From Neisseria subflava (GTDB lineage: Bacteria; Pseudomonadota; Gammaproteobacteria; Burkholderiales; Neisseriaceae), in contig NZ_CP073117.1 of the NCBI RefSeq assembly GCF_024205745.1, positions 1,364,001 through 1,428,000 on the forward strand: a DNA stretch of 64,000 nucleotides. Direction: 5' to 3'. The notes under the pieces are model-generated. The model was not told the DNA's origin and searched no databases. It saw only the letters and a program-made list of their open reading frames with translations. The translations under genes were made by a program, and so were the position numbers. This document shows positions 53,860 to 63,185 of the stretch, one piece after another. The first letter of the stretch is position 1. Each line of letters starts with the position of its first letter.

Positions 53860-56754
53860 TTACAGAGTACGGGCAACTTCGACGATGTCGAAACATTCGA
53901 GTTGGTCGCCTTCCATAATCTCGTTGTAGCCTTTGAGCATCAGACCACATTCAAAGCCCATGCGGACTTCTTTGACGTCGTCTTTGTAGCGTTTCAAAGA
54001 AGACAGCTCGCCGGTATGGATAACTACGTTGTTGCGGATGAGGCGGACGTGGGAATCGCGTTTGACCACACCGTCGGTAACCATACAGCCTGCAATGTTG
54101 CCGACTTTGGAAACGGAGATAACCTGACGGATTTCGACCGTACCGGTTACTTGCTCTTTCTCTTCCGGAGAGAGCATACCGCTCATGGCGGCTTTCACGT
54201 CGTCGATGGCATCGTAAATGATGTTGTAGTAACGGATTTCCACGTTTTCATTCTCAGCCAGTTTGCGGGCGGAAGCATCTGCACGGACGTTAAAGCCGAT
54301 GATGAATGCGCCGGAAGCGATGGCTAAGTTAACATCAGATTCGGTAATGCCGCCAACGCCGCTGTGTAACACGTTTACTTTCACTTCGTCAGTGGACAGT
54401 TTTTTCAGGCTGCCCGCCAAAGCTTCGTAAGAACCTTGTACGTCTGCTTTGATGATGACAGACAAGGATTGGGCTTGGTTTTCGCCCATGTTGTTGAACA
54501 TGTTTTCCAGTTTTGCGGCCTGTTGTTTGGCCAAGCGTACATCGCGGTATTTGCCTTGACGGAAGAGAGCGATTTCGCGTGCTTTTTTCTCGTCGGCCAA
54601 TACCATTGCATCTTCGCCTGCGTTCGGTACGTCGGACAAGCCGAGGATTTCGACAGGGATAGAAGGGCCGGCTTCATTGATGGCTTTGCCGTTTTCGTCA
54701 ACCATCGCACGGATTTTACCGAATGCAGTACCGGCAAGCAGCATATCGCCTTTTTTCAGTGTACCGCTTTGTACCAAAAGGGTGGCAACCGCGCCGCGGC
54801 CTTTGTCCAAACGTGCCTCAACGATGATGCCTTTGGCAGGTGCATCGACTGGTGCAGTCAGTTCCAAAACTTCGGCTTCGAGCAATACCGCTTCGAGCAA
54901 TGCATCGATGTTCAGGCCTTTTTTAGCGGAAACGTCGATGAACTGTACATCGCCGCCCCATTCATCAGGCACGACTTCGTGCGCAGTCAGCTCTTGGCGG
55001 ATACGCTCAGGGTTGGCAGCTTCTTTATCGATTTTGTTGACGGCAACCACCATCGGTACGCCCGCGGCTTTAGCGTGGGCAATCGCCTCGATGGTTTGAG
55101 GCATTACGCCGTCGTCGGCTGCTACAACAAGAATCACGATATCGGTTGCTTTCGCACCGCGCGCACGCATGGCGGTAAACGCTTCGTGACCCGGAGTATC
55201 CAAGAAGGTAATCACGCCGCGAGGGGTTTCAACGTGGTATGCACCGATGTGTTGGGTAATGCCGCCCGCTTCGCCTTGTACCACTTTGGCGCGGCGGATG
55301 TAGTCCAGCAGGGAAGTTTTACCGTGGTCAACGTGACCCATTACGGTCACAACCGGCGGACGTGGCAATGCTTCGGCTTCTACTGCTTCAACGCCTTCAT
55401 CCAAGAATGCTTCAGGGTCGTCGGCTGCGGCAGGTTTACCGATGTGGCCGAGTTCTTCCACCACAATCAGGGCAGTGTCTTGGTCGATGGATTGGTTGAT
55501 GGTTACCATCATGCCCATTTTCATCAGGGCTTTAACCACTTCGACGCCTTTAACGGCCATTTTGTGCGCCAAGTCGGCAACGGTAATGGTTTCGGGAACC
55601 AAAACTTCGTGTACGACGGGCTCAGTCGGCGCTTGGAAGGCGTGTTGGTTTGGCTCAAGTTTGAGTTTTTTGCCTTTTTTGCCGCCGCGTACGCGCTCGT
55701 CGTCACCATTGCGCGCATTGTTGCGGTCACGGCCGCCTTTGCCGCCTTTGCCTCTGGCGTTACGGCCTTGATTTTCTTCATCACGATCACGACGGTCTTC
55801 TTTTTTACTGCGCGCGTTGTGTTCGGATTTACCTTCGCCGGATGCTGCTTTGGCTTTCTCGGCGGGTTTACTGCGTTCGCCTGATTTGGCTTCTTTAGTA
55901 GGTTTTGAGTCTTGCTCGGCCTGTTGTTTTATGGCTTCACGGCGTGCTTGACGCTCTTGTTTTTCTTTCAACAAGGCTTCTTGATGCGCACGCAGGGCGG
56001 CAGCACGACGGGCTTCTTCATCGCGTTGAGCCTGTTCTTCCTCGCTGACGACAGGTTGCGGTACGGCAGGAGCGGCAGGTTTGGCTGCCTTTTTCGCTTC
56101 TTTGCCTTTGCCGCCTTTGTCTTGTTTGGCTTTGACAGGTTTTTTGGTTTCGGCTGGTTTTTCAGCTTCAACGGATTTTTCAGACGGCTTGTTGTCTGCT
56201 TTCGCTTCAACTTTTGCTTCGGCCTTGGCTTCTACGGCTTCAACCGGTTTGGCTTCTTCTTTTTTGGCTTCGGCAGGTTTGCCTTCTGCTTTTGGTGCGG
56301 TTTTGGCTGCTTTCAGTCTGGCTGCTTCGGCCTCTGCTTTGGCACGGGCTTCGGCTTTTGCGGCAGCTTCTGCTTCGGCTTTGGCTTTTTCTTCGGCAGC
56401 TTGGGCGGCTGCTTTTTCTGCTTCGGCTTTTTGGTTTTCCGCTGCTACTTTGGCTTTGGCTTCCGCTGCCAATTCTTCGGAAGAAGGAATGGTAACGGCA
56501 CGGCTGCGGCGGCGTGTTTCCACTTTTACGCCGTCAACGGTGCTGACTTCGGTTTTTTTGCGGCGGATGCTGATGGTGCCGCTGTTGCTGCCGTTTTTCT
56601 TTTGCAGGTAAGCAGTCAACAGTTGTTTGTCGTCAGTGGTTATGCTGTCATTACCGCTGTTTTTGTTGACCCCGGCTTCTTTCAATTGTTTAAGCAAATC
56701 ATCGACGGGGCGGTTTAGTTCGGCGGCAAATTGCGCTACGGTTGTATTACTCAT
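53860..56754 (-). CDS. infB: translation initiation factor IF-2
   Basis: IF-2 is the GTPase that places initiator fMet-tRNA on the ribosome. The 964-residue protein has an N-terminal IF2_N domain ([20 protein letters not shown]) and a long, charged Ala/Lys/Glu-rich linker (about 85-350) that explains the large open frames on the opposite strand. A second IF2_N-like segment follows, then the G domain ([32 protein letters not shown]), then domains 2-4 ending [12 protein letters not shown]. It is last in the rimP-nusA-infB operon, 11 bases after nusA. Confidence 0.96.
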   Translation of the reverse strand: MSNTTVAQFAAELNRPVDDLLKQLKEAGVNKNSGNDSITTDDKQLLTAYLQKKNGSNSGTISIRRKKTEVSTVDGVKVETRRRSRAVTIPSSEELAAEAKAKVAAENQKAEAEKAAAQAAEEKAKAEAEAAAKAEARAKAEAEAARLKAAKTAPKAEGKPAEAKKEEAKPVEAVEAKAEAKVEAKADNKPSEKSVEAEKPAETKKPVKAKQDKGGKGKEAKKAAKPAAPAVPQPVVSEEEQAQRDEEARRAAALRAHQEALLKEKQERQARREAIKQQAEQDSKPTKEAKSGERSKPAEKAKAASGEGKSEHNARSKKEDRRDRDEENQGRNARGKGGKGGRDRNNARNGDDERVRGGKKGKKLKLEPNQHAFQAPTEPVVHEVLVPETITVADLAHKMAVKGVEVVKALMKMGMMVTINQSIDQDTALIVVEELGHIGKPAAADDPEAFLDEGVEAVEAEALPRPPVVTVMGHVDHGKTSLLDYIRRAKVVQGEAGGITQHIGAYHVETPRGVITFLDTPGHEAFTAMRARGAKATDIVILVVAADDGVMPQTIEAIAHAKAAGVPMVVAVNKIDKEAANPERIRQELTAHEVVPDEWGGDVQFIDVSAKKGLNIDALLEAVLLEAEVLELTAPVDAPAKGIIVEARLDKGRGAVATLLVQSGTLKKGDMLLAGTAFGKIRAMVDENGKAINEAGPSIPVEILGLSDVPNAGEDAMVLADEKKAREIALFRQGKYRDVRLAKQQAAKLENMFNNMGENQAQSLSVIIKADVQGSYEALAGSLKKLSTDEVKVNVLHSGVGGITESDVNLAIASGAFIIGFNVRADASARKLAENENVEIRYYNIIYDAIDDVKAAMSGMLSPEEKEQVTGTVEIRQVISVSKVGNIAGCMVTDGVVKRDSHVRLIRNNVVIHTGELSSLKRYKDDVKEVRMGFECGLMLKGYNEIMEGDQLECFDIVEVARTL

Positions 56755-56765
56755 TCAGTACCCCC

Positions 56766-58271
56766 TTAGTTATTTTCTTCAGTAAACCAGTGTTCGCGTG
56801 CAGCCAAAATCACTTTTTTGGCTTCTTCTTCGTCAACACCGGTAATTTCGATCAATTCGTCAACAGACAATTCGGCCAGATCATCGCGTTGGGTTACGCC
56901 GGCTTCGGCCAGTTTGCGCAACATATCGGAATCTACGCCGTCCAAATTGCGCATGTCTTCAGATACTTCACCCAATTTTTCTTCTGCGGCGATGGTAATG
57001 GTCAGGATAGCGTCGCGTGCGCGGTTGCGCAGGGTTTCAACGATTTCTTCGTCAAAGCCGTCAATGGCGAGCAATTCTGCCGCTGGAACGTAAGCAACTT
57101 CTTCCAAAGTGGCAAAGCCTTCTTCCACCAAGATATCGGCGGTTTCGTCGTCGATGTTCAAGTGGGTAGTGAAGAGGTTGCGGATAACCGCGTCTTCGGC
57201 GGCATTGCGCTCGTCGGCTTCTTCAACGGTCATGATGTTCAGCTGCCAGCCGGTCAGGATGGAAGCCAGACGGACGTTTTGACCGCCGCGGCCGATGGCC
57301 AGCGCCAGTTGGTTTTCATCAACGATTACGTCAACGGCGTGTTTGTCTTCGTCAATCACGATGCGGCTCACTTCGGCAGGAGACAACGCATTCATCACGA
57401 ATTGCGCAGGCTCAGGAGACCATAATACGATGTCGATGCGTTCGCCGGACAATTCGTTGCTTACGGCGTTAACACGGGAACCGCGCACGCCGATACAAGT
57501 ACCTTGCGGGTCGATGCGTTGGTCGTTGGCTTTAACGGCAACTTTGGCGCGTTGGCCGGGGTCGCGTGCTACTTCGCGGATTTCCAACAGGCCGTCTGCA
57601 ATTTCAGGCACTTCGTTGGCGTAGAGTTTGGCCAAGAAGTCGCCGCTGGTACGGCTCAAAATGACTTGTTTGCGGCCGGTATTGCCGATTTCGTCCACAC
57701 GCAGGAAGAGGGCGCGGATGCGGTCGCCGCTGCGGAAGTTTTCGCGCGGAATCATTTCTTCGCGCGGAATCAGTGCGTCGAGTTTGCCTGCAACGACTTC
57801 AACGATGATGCCGTGGCGCTCGACGCGTTTTACCGTACCGGAAACGATGTCTTCTTTAGAAGCGAGGAACTCGTTCAGGTTTTGCTCGCGCTCCGCATCA
57901 CGGATGCGTTGCAGGATGATTTGTTTGGCAGTTTGTGCGGCTTGGCGGCCGAAGCCTTCGTTTGGCAGCTGCTCTTCGTAGTATTCGCCGATTTGGATGG
58001 TAGTGCCGGGAATTTCTTCTTGGATTTCCTCGATGGTTTTTTCTACGTCGGGGTAGGTGTAGTCTTCATCGGCAACAATCAGCCAGCGGCGGAAGGTTTG
58101 GTATTCGCCGGTATCGCGGTCAATTTCGACGCGCACGTCCATGTGCTCGCGGTCGGCTTTTTTCTTGGCAGCAGTAGAGAGGGCGAATTCAAGGGCTTTG
58201 AATACGACTTCCGTTTCAACGTTTTTTTCACTTGCCAGCGCTTCGGCCAGCTGTAACATTTCGCGACTCAT
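56766..58271 (-). CDS. nusA: transcription termination/antitermination factor NusA
   Basis: NusA binds RNA polymerase and RNA to control pausing and termination. The 501 residues show the N-terminal RNAP-binding domain, an S1 domain ([20 protein letters not shown]), KH domains ([39 protein letters not shown]) and C-terminal acidic repeats. The first acidic repeat is about 360-420 and the second is near 435-495. Its position between rimP and infB is universal. The hairpin in the operon leader may be its own target. Confidence 0.96.
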   Translation of the reverse strand: MSREMLQLAEALASEKNVETEVVFKALEFALSTAAKKKADREHMDVRVEIDRDTGEYQTFRRWLIVADEDYTYPDVEKTIEEIQEEIPGTTIQIGEYYEEQLPNEGFGRQAAQTAKQIILQRIRDAEREQNLNEFLASKEDIVSGTVKRVERHGIIVEVVAGKLDALIPREEMIPRENFRSGDRIRALFLRVDEIGNTGRKQVILSRTSGDFLAKLYANEVPEIADGLLEIREVARDPGQRAKVAVKANDQRIDPQGTCIGVRGSRVNAVSNELSGERIDIVLWSPEPAQFVMNALSPAEVSRIVIDEDKHAVDVIVDENQLALAIGRGGQNVRLASILTGWQLNIMTVEEADERNAAEDAVIRNLFTTHLNIDDETADILVEEGFATLEEVAYVPAAELLAIDGFDEEIVETLRNRARDAILTITIAAEEKLGEVSEDMRNLDGVDSDMLRKLAEAGVTQRDDLAELSVDELIEITGVDEEEAKKVILAAREHWFTEENN

Positions 58272-58298
58272 TTTCTAGAATCTCCAAGTAATCGGTTT

Positions 58299-58730
58299 TC
58301 AAAATTTAAATTCGGGGCGCAAACGGGCTTTGTCGATGTTGCTCAATTCGATTTGGGCAGTTTTGCCGTCGAAAGAGACGGTAACGATGTCGTTTTCGCA
58401 AGATTCGATGCGGCCGATGAAGTTTTTCTGACCATCAATCGGCAGGCGTGTTTTGATTTTGGCGTTCTGGCCGGCAAAGCGCACGAAGTCGGCGGCTTTT
58501 TTCAGCGGGCGGTCAAGGCCCGGGCTGGAGATTTCCAAACGTTTGTAGTCGATGTCTTCAACCATAAACACGCGGCTCAGATGGTTGCTGACAGTGGCGC
58601 AGTCTTCGACGGTGATACCGCCTTCTTTATCGATGAAAACGCGCAAATCGCCTTGTGCGGTCAGTTCGAAATCGACCAGCTCGTAGCCCAAGCCGGGCAG
58701 GGTTTTATCAAGAATGCTTTGAATATCCAT
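58299..58730 (-). CDS. rimP: ribosome maturation factor RimP
   Basis: RimP assists late 30S assembly. The ATG at 58730, with CTGGAG upstream, gives 143 residues; the longer frame to 58754 can be set aside. Family motifs include [20 protein letters not shown] and [18 protein letters not shown]. It heads the rimP-nusA-infB operon on the minus strand, 27 bases before nusA. Its leader holds a strong palindromic terminator-like hairpin only 25 bases upstream. Confidence 0.94.
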   Translation of the reverse strand: MDIQSILDKTLPGLGYELVDFELTAQGDLRVFIDKEGGITVEDCATVSNHLSRVFMVEDIDYKRLEISSPGLDRPLKKAADFVRFAGQNAKIKTRLPIDGQKNFIGRIESCENDIVTVSFDGKTAQIELSNIDKARLRPEFKF

Positions 58731-58754
58731 GCTTCTCCAGAAGTACATAAACAA

Positions 58755-58778
58755 AAAAATGGCCGCGCGGCCATTTTT
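58755..58778 (-). terminator. palindromic terminator/attenuator in rimP leader
   Basis: A perfect 24-bp palindrome with the core ATGGCCGCGCGGCCAT. On the minus strand it is followed by seven U residues, an ideal intrinsic terminator. It lies upstream of rimP, whose divergent neighbour serC reads away from it, so no upstream gene needs ending here. This suggests attenuation of the nusA operon. Confidence 0.65.
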
Positions 58779-58801
58779 CGTGTGATTTGAAAAATTGGCC
58801 T

Positions 58802-58807
58802 ATTATA
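58802..58807 (-). promoter_or_regulatory. candidate -10 of rimP operon
   Basis: TATAAT on the minus strand would put the transcription start near 58795, giving a leader of about 65 bases that includes the hairpin at 58755-58778. The -35 at 17 bases is a weak TTTTCT. Confidence 0.45.
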
Positions 58808-59009
58808 ACTGTTTTCAAGATAAAAGAAAAGTGTTGATTTGGCGTGGATTTTTTGAAGTGATTGCTTAAATGGAAGGTGGAAGAGTGAGGCCGTCTGAAA
58901 AGGAAATTGTTGACAAGTTTTGATATGGCGTTTTTGAAATTATTTTGGAAAACAAAGAATTGGTATTGCTTTGTTTTCAGACGGCCTTGGATTTTCTGAT
59001 TTTTCGTGC

Positions 59010-59038
59010 TTGCACAATGTGCAAGGCGGTTCTACAAT
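59010..59038 (+). promoter_or_regulatory. serC promoter with palindromic operator
   Basis: TTGCAC (59010-59015), 17-base spacer and TACAAT (59033-59038) make a good sigma70-type promoter. A perfect inverted repeat, CTTGCAC-AAT-GTGCAAG at 59009-59025, overlaps the -35. The 343-base gap around it also holds a DUS pair at about 58889-58987 and no gene. Confidence 0.6.
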
Positions 59039-59073
59039 TTCTTCATACCCACCGAATAAGAAAGAAGGCCGCC

Positions 59074-60180
59074 ATGTCCGCACACCCGATTTACAATTTT
59101 TCCGCAGGTCCTGCCGTATTGCCGGAAGCGGTATTGCGTACCGCGCAACAGGAAATGCTCGACTACAACGGTACGGGCTTCCCCGTGATGGCGATGAGCC
59201 ACCGTTCGGATATGTTTTTGAGCATTCTGCATCATGCCGAACAAGACTTGCGCCAGCTTTTGAATATTCCGTCCAACTATAAAATCCTGTTTTTACAGGG
59301 CGGTGCGACCACGCAATTCAATATGGTGGCCATGAATTTGGCGTACGGTTTTGCGACTGCCGACGCGGTGGTAACGGGCAACTGGAGCCGTATTGCCTAT
59401 GAACAGATGAGCCGTTTGAGCAATGCCGAAATCCGTTTGGCCGCGCATGGTGGCGAGCAATATGCCTATAAAAACCTGCCTGCGGTTGAGGATTGGGATG
59501 TCAACCCGAATTCCGCGTTTGTTCATTTTGCGATTAATGAAACCGTAAACGGCTTGCAGTATCAAAACGTCCCCAAACTTTCAGACGGCCTGCCGCCGCT
59601 GGTGTGCGATATGTCCAGCGAGATTTTGTCGCGTGAGTTTGATGTATCCGATTACGGCCTGATTTATGCCGGCGCGCAAAAAAATATCGGCCCTGCCGGT
59701 GCGACCGTGGTCATTATCCGCGAGGATTTGCTGGAGCGTTGTCCGAACGATATTCCCGATGTGTTCAACTACCGTTCGCACATCAACCGCGACGGTATGT
59801 ACAACACGCCTTCCACCTATGCGATTTATATGTCGGGCTTGGTGTTCCGCTGGTTGCAAACGCAGGGTGGTGTGAAAAAAATTGAAGCGGTCAATCGAAT
59901 GAAGGCGCAAACCTTGTATGAGGCGATAGACGGCAGCGGCGGTTTTTACATCAACGATATTTATCCTGATGCGCGTTCCAAAATGAACGTGGTCTTCAAA
60001 ACCGCAAGCGAGGATTTGGACCGCCACTTTGTGTTGGAGGCCGAGTTGCAGGGCTTGTGCCTGCTCAAGGGCTATAAAACCGTCGGTGGTATGCGCGCCA
60101 GCATTTACAATGCGATGCCGCTTGAAGGTGTGAACGCGTTGGCCGAATTTATGAAAGATTTCCAACGACGTTACGGTTAA
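59074..60180 (+). CDS. serC: phosphoserine aminotransferase
   Basis: SerC makes phosphoserine from phosphohydroxypyruvate and glutamate, and also acts in pyridoxal phosphate synthesis. The ATG at 59074 has AAGAAGG upstream and gives 368 residues, the family length; a longer frame from 58945 crosses the promoter and is rejected. Motifs: YNFSAGPAVLPEAVL, LFLQGGATTQFNMVAMNL, and the PLP lysine in YGLIYAGAQKNIGPAG. It is divergent from the rimP operon. Confidence 0.96.
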   Translation: MSAHPIYNFSAGPAVLPEAVLRTAQQEMLDYNGTGFPVMAMSHRSDMFLSILHHAEQDLRQLLNIPSNYKILFLQGGATTQFNMVAMNLAYGFATADAVVTGNWSRIAYEQMSRLSNAEIRLAAHGGEQYAYKNLPAVEDWDVNPNSAFVHFAINETVNGLQYQNVPKLSDGLPPLVCDMSSEILSREFDVSDYGLIYAGAQKNIGPAGATVVIIREDLLERCPNDIPDVFNYRSHINRDGMYNTPSTYAIYMSGLVFRWLQTQGGVKKIEAVNRMKAQTLYEAIDGSGGFYINDIYPDARSKMNVVFKTASEDLDRHFVLEAELQGLCLLKGYKTVGGMRASIYNAMPLEGVNALAEFMKDFQRRYG

Positions 60181-60191
60181 GATGAAGATAT

Positions 60192-60229
60192 AAAAAGGCC
60201 GTCTGAAACTGGGTTTCAGACGGCCTTTT
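60192..60229. terminator. bidirectional inverted DUS terminator
   Basis: AAAAGGCCGTCTGAAA and TTTCAGACGGCCTTTT with a short loop, between convergent serC and the LD-carboxypeptidase gene. Confidence 0.75.
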
Positions 60230-60243
60230 GATTTGAACAAGCC

Positions 60244-61437
60244 TTATTCGGTCACTTCTTCAGTAATGCTGTCGCGGTAGATGGTGCTGTCGTAAGTCGG
60301 CACGGGAGGCGGCAGCAGGTTGTTGAGCGTCAGCGCGGACGGGTTCAGCGTCGGGTAGCCGCTGAAGGTGACGGAATAACCGCCGTTGCCGGTACTGCGG
60401 ACTTTGGCATGCGCACCCAACGGGAAAGTGGTTTTGTTGGTGATGTGGCCGAATGGGAAACCGGTCAACACAGGAATCTTGGCGGTGCGCGAAATGTGGT
60501 TGACGACGGCGGAGAAGTCGTAGCTGGAATCGTACGCGTCACGGATGGTGCCCATGCGGAAATCGCCGAAGATGATGGTGCGTTGTTTTTGCAAAACACC
60601 TGACAGATAAAGCGTATTGAGCATACGCTCGATGCGGTAAGGCTGCTCGCTGACGTCTTCGATAAAGAGGATGCCGCCTTGAATATCGGGCATGTAAGGT
60701 GTGCCGGCGAGGGATGCGAGAACGCTGAGGTTGCCGCCCCACAATGTGCCTTCGACGTTAACATCGGCGCGTTGGATGGTCGGAACATCAACGATGTTGA
60801 CGTTGTTGGTCGTGCCGCGGATGAAGGAATCCATGGTAAAGACGCTGGGGTCTGCTTTGCCGAATTCGCTGTACACCATCGGGCCGGCAAAGCTCATCAT
60901 ATTGCCTTTGGCCAACAGGGCGAGTTGGACGGCGCACACGTCGCTGAAGCCGAAGAACAATGTGCCGCGTTCGCGCATTCTGGCGCCGAGTGAGGCGAAG
61001 TCGATTTGCGGCAGGATACGTGCCGCGCCATAGCCGCCGCGCAGGCCCATGAGGACTTTGGGCGTTTCGACGCGGCCGCTGGCAACGTCTTGGAAGTCGG
61101 CGGCACGTTGGGCATCGGAGCCGGCGAAGCGTTGGTAACGGCGGCTGCCTGCCTGTTGGTTGGTTACGGTAAAGCCTGCGTTGTAGAGGCGGGTCAGGCC
61201 GGTGGTTACGCGGTTGGGGTCTTCGGCGAAGCCCGACGGCGCAACAACGCGCAGGAGGTTGTCGCCGGAACGTGGCGGATGGGGTTGCTTAGGTTGCACG
61301 GTTTTGGCTTTCGCGGTGGTAGAAGTGGTTTTGGTTTGCGGCGTGGTGGTCGTGCCTGTGCCGCAGGCTTGCAACAACCCTGCACCTGCCGCGGCAGAGC
61401 AGGTACGCAGAAAATGGCGGCGCGTGGTAGAGTTCAT
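60244..61437 (-). CDS. ldcA: LD-carboxypeptidase (peptidase S66) lipoprotein
   Basis: A 397-residue S66 serine peptidase, the family that cuts the D-Ala from tetrapeptide stems of peptidoglycan. Catalytic region: LMGLRGGYGAARILP, nucleophile Ser in FFGFSDVCAVQLALL, Glu in the GGILFIEDVSEQPYRIERML stretch and His in GFPFGHITNK. Unlike cytosolic E. coli LdcA, it begins MNSTTRRHFLRTCSAAAGAG with LLQACG as a lipobox and a Thr/Lys/Pro-rich tether (about 28-55). A twin-arginine-like RR precedes the hydrophobic stretch. This fits the periplasmic gonococcal LdcA, which trims shed peptidoglycan. Whether export is Tat or Sec cannot be told. Confidence 0.9.
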   Translation of the reverse strand: MNSTTRRHFLRTCSAAAGAGLLQACGTGTTTTPQTKTTSTTAKAKTVQPKQPHPPRSGDNLLRVVAPSGFAEDPNRVTTGLTRLYNAGFTVTNQQAGSRRYQRFAGSDAQRAADFQDVASGRVETPKVLMGLRGGYGAARILPQIDFASLGARMRERGTLFFGFSDVCAVQLALLAKGNMMSFAGPMVYSEFGKADPSVFTMDSFIRGTTNNVNIVDVPTIQRADVNVEGTLWGGNLSVLASLAGTPYMPDIQGGILFIEDVSEQPYRIERMLNTLYLSGVLQKQRTIIFGDFRMGTIRDAYDSSYDFSAVVNHISRTAKIPVLTGFPFGHITNKTTFPLGAHAKVRSTGNGGYSVTFSGYPTLNPSALTLNNLLPPPVPTYDSTIYRDSITEEVTE

Positions 61438-61460
61438 TGAGGTTTTCCTTTCGTTATATG

Positions 61461-61508
61461 TTCAGACGGCCTGAACTTGGCGTGTCGGACCTTACAGGCC
61501 GTCTGAAA
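61461..61508 (-). repeat. inverted DUS pair between HIT and ldcA genes
   Basis: TTCAGACGGCCTG and CAGGCCGTCTGAA with a 22-base loop, directly after the HIT gene stop on the minus strand. A weak terminator at best. Confidence 0.45.
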
Positions 61509-61510
61509 GT

Positions 61511-61909
61511 TTAAGCGATTAAGTTTTTGATTTGTTGCGGCCAGTTTTCGGGCAAGGTCATACCGTGTTCGCGGACGGGAGCGGCCCAAATCGGCGCGGG
61601 GAAGTTGGCGTCGTTTTCAAAGCGGGCGATAACGTGCCAATGCAGGTGGGGCACAACATTGCCGAGGCTGGCCAGATTGATTTTGGCCGGGCGGAAGACT
61701 TGGCGCATGGCGGCTTCAACCTGATACACCATTTCCATGATTTCGTTGCGTTCGGCAGGGGAAAGGTTGGTCATCTCGGAAACATGGTCATTCCAAATAA
61801 CGCGGCAGAATGCCGGTGCGCCGGCTTCGTTGTGGACGGCGATAACGCGTAGGTTTGGCGTTTGCAGCAAAATGTCTTCGTTGTCGGCAGTGCAGATAGG
61901 GCAGGTCAT
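61511..61909 (-). CDS. HIT-family hydrolase
   Basis: A 132-residue histidine-triad protein with the motif HLHWHVIAR and a zinc-knuckle-like CPIC at the N-terminus. HIT proteins hydrolyse adenylated or other nucleotide conjugates; the exact substrate is unknown. The start ATG overlaps the stop of the membrane protein gene upstream (ATGA), so it is translationally coupled to it. Confidence 0.88.
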   Translation of the reverse strand: MTCPICTADNEDILLQTPNLRVIAVHNEAGAPAFCRVIWNDHVSEMTNLSPAERNEIMEMVYQVEAAMRQVFRPAKINLASLGNVVPHLHWHVIARFENDANFPAPIWAAPVREHGMTLPENWPQQIKNLIA

Positions 61910-62220
61910 GGGTTTTTCTTTCTCAGTCTGAATAGGAATCGGATGATTTCAATCAGGATTTTTAGAATGAGGTAAATAGCAGTCAGTGTGATGAATGTAA
62001 AAAACCACGGTTTAGGTATAAACCACCAAAATAAATAGGCGGGCGTGATTAAGTCGTCACATTCTTCGGCACTCTCAATGTGATCGCACAATCCAAAGTT
62101 AAAATAATCATTGACATTATGAAAGGGCGAATAGGCGAACATAAGTGCTATTGGCGTCACACAAATCAATGCAATGATAGCAATCCAAAAGAATGGTTTG
62201 AGATATTTGAGTACAGTCAT
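61906..62220 (-). CDS. small membrane protein coupled to HIT gene
   Basis: 104 residues with two membrane helices (about 9-33 and 72-92), a loop with acidic and cysteine residues (CDHIESAEECDDLITP) and a basic tail (RFLFRLRKKNP). The ATG at 62220 is preferred over a longer frame to 62298 that overlaps rnhA. The stop overlaps the HIT start. No family recognised. Confidence 0.7.
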   Translation of the reverse strand: MTVLKYLKPFFWIAIIALICVTPIALMFAYSPFHNVNDYFNFGLCDHIESAEECDDLITPAYLFWWFIPKPWFFTFITLTAIYLILKILIEIIRFLFRLRKKNP

Positions 62221-62230
62221 GGGTGAAGTG

Positions 62231-62668
62231 TTATGCAAATTTTGCCGCCCCTTGATTGGCGAGCTCGTCGGCTTTTTCGTTTTCAGGGTGTCCGGCATGG
62301 CCTTTTACCCAAGTCCAGCGGACATCGTGCTGTTGAACCAAACTATCCAGCTCTTTCCATAAATCGTCGTTTTTGACCGGTTTTTTGGCGGCGGTTTTCC
62401 AGCCGTTTTTTTTCCAACCGTGTATCCAGCTTTCCATGCCGTTTTTGACGTATTGCGAGTCGGTGCAGATGACGACTTGGCAGCGGCGTTTTAAGGATTT
62501 CAGTCCTTCGATGACGGCGGTCAGCTCCATGCGGTTGTTGGTGGTTTCGGCTTCGCCGCCGAACAATTCTTTTTCGTGTGTGCCGTAGCGCATAAATACA
62601 CCCCAGCCGCCTGCGCCGGGGTTGCCTTTGCATGCGCCGTCTGTGTAGAGGTAAACGGGTTTATCCAT
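62231..62668 (-). CDS. rnhA: ribonuclease HI
   Basis: RNase HI cuts RNA in RNA-DNA hybrids. Catalytic residues are in place: Asp in [16 protein letters not shown], Glu in [13 protein letters not shown], Asp in [18 protein letters not shown] and the late Asp in [13 protein letters not shown]. The ATG at 62668 gives 145 residues; MPMDK from 62674 is an alternative. A DUS lies upstream near 62708. A 10-base gap separates it from the next membrane protein gene, so the three minus-strand genes may form one operon. Confidence 0.95.
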   Translation of the reverse strand: MDKPVYLYTDGACKGNPGAGGWGVFMRYGTHEKELFGGEAETTNNRMELTAVIEGLKSLKRRCQVVICTDSQYVKNGMESWIHGWKKNGWKTAAKKPVKNDDLWKELDSLVQQHDVRWTWVKGHAGHPENEKADELANQGAAKFA

Positions 62669-62786
62669 GGGCATGTCTTTGTCGAATAAGGCGGTATCAT
62701 AACATAAGGCCGTCTGAAATATCGGCAAATACGGTTTGCGCGTGTAAAATACCCTGACTTATCACTCGTATAGAAAGCAGGCAGAT

Positions 62787-63176
62787 ATGGGATTGTTCAG
62801 CGGCCTTTTGGGCAATGCTTCGCAAAAAGACGCCGATGCGGTGGAACGCGATTTGGCGAATATCCTGATTGATGGCGAACAGGTAAAAATGGCATTCAGC
62901 CTGGTGCGCGATTTGATTGTGTTTACCGAATATCGGCTGGTGTTGGTGGACAAGCAGGGGTTGACCGGTAAGAAAGTGTCTTACCGTTCGATTCCGTATC
63001 GTTCCGTGTCGCGCTTTTCGGTGGAAACCTCGGGTCATTTCGATTTGGATGCCGAGCTGAAGATTTGGGTTTCTTCCGGCGAAGCGCCGACCGAAACCTT
63101 GCAGTTTAAAAGCGACAAGAGCGTGATTGCCATTCAGAAAGCCTTGGCAGAAGCTGTGTTGAAACCGTCAAAATAG
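62787..63176 (+). CDS. bacterial PH-domain protein
   Basis: A 129-residue protein matching the bacterial pleckstrin-homology fold (bPH_1, PF08000 type): MGLFSGLLGNASQKDADAVE, then beta strands FSLVRDLIVFTEYRLVLVD, the YRSIPYRSVSRFSVETSG strand pair and a C-terminal helix. Members form rings in crystal structures and have unknown cellular roles. It starts divergently from rnhA and ends 9 bases before tehB, so the latter pair is probably an operon. Confidence 0.85.
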   Translation: MGLFSGLLGNASQKDADAVERDLANILIDGEQVKMAFSLVRDLIVFTEYRLVLVDKQGLTGKKVSYRSIPYRSVSRFSVETSGHFDLDAELKIWVSSGEAPTETLQFKSDKSVIAIQKALAEAVLKPSK

Positions 63177-63185
63177 AAAGGAAAC

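Noticed and set aside
54436-55884. 482-codon open frame opposite infB
   Set aside because: It is a shadow of the Lys/Glu/Ala-rich IF-2 linker; its Phe/Cys/Gly-rich translation resembles no protein, and the sense gene is certain.
58731-59073. tRNA gene (metY) upstream of rimP, as in E. coli
   Set aside because: No cloverleaf, TTCGA-type T-loop or CCA end can be found in the gap.
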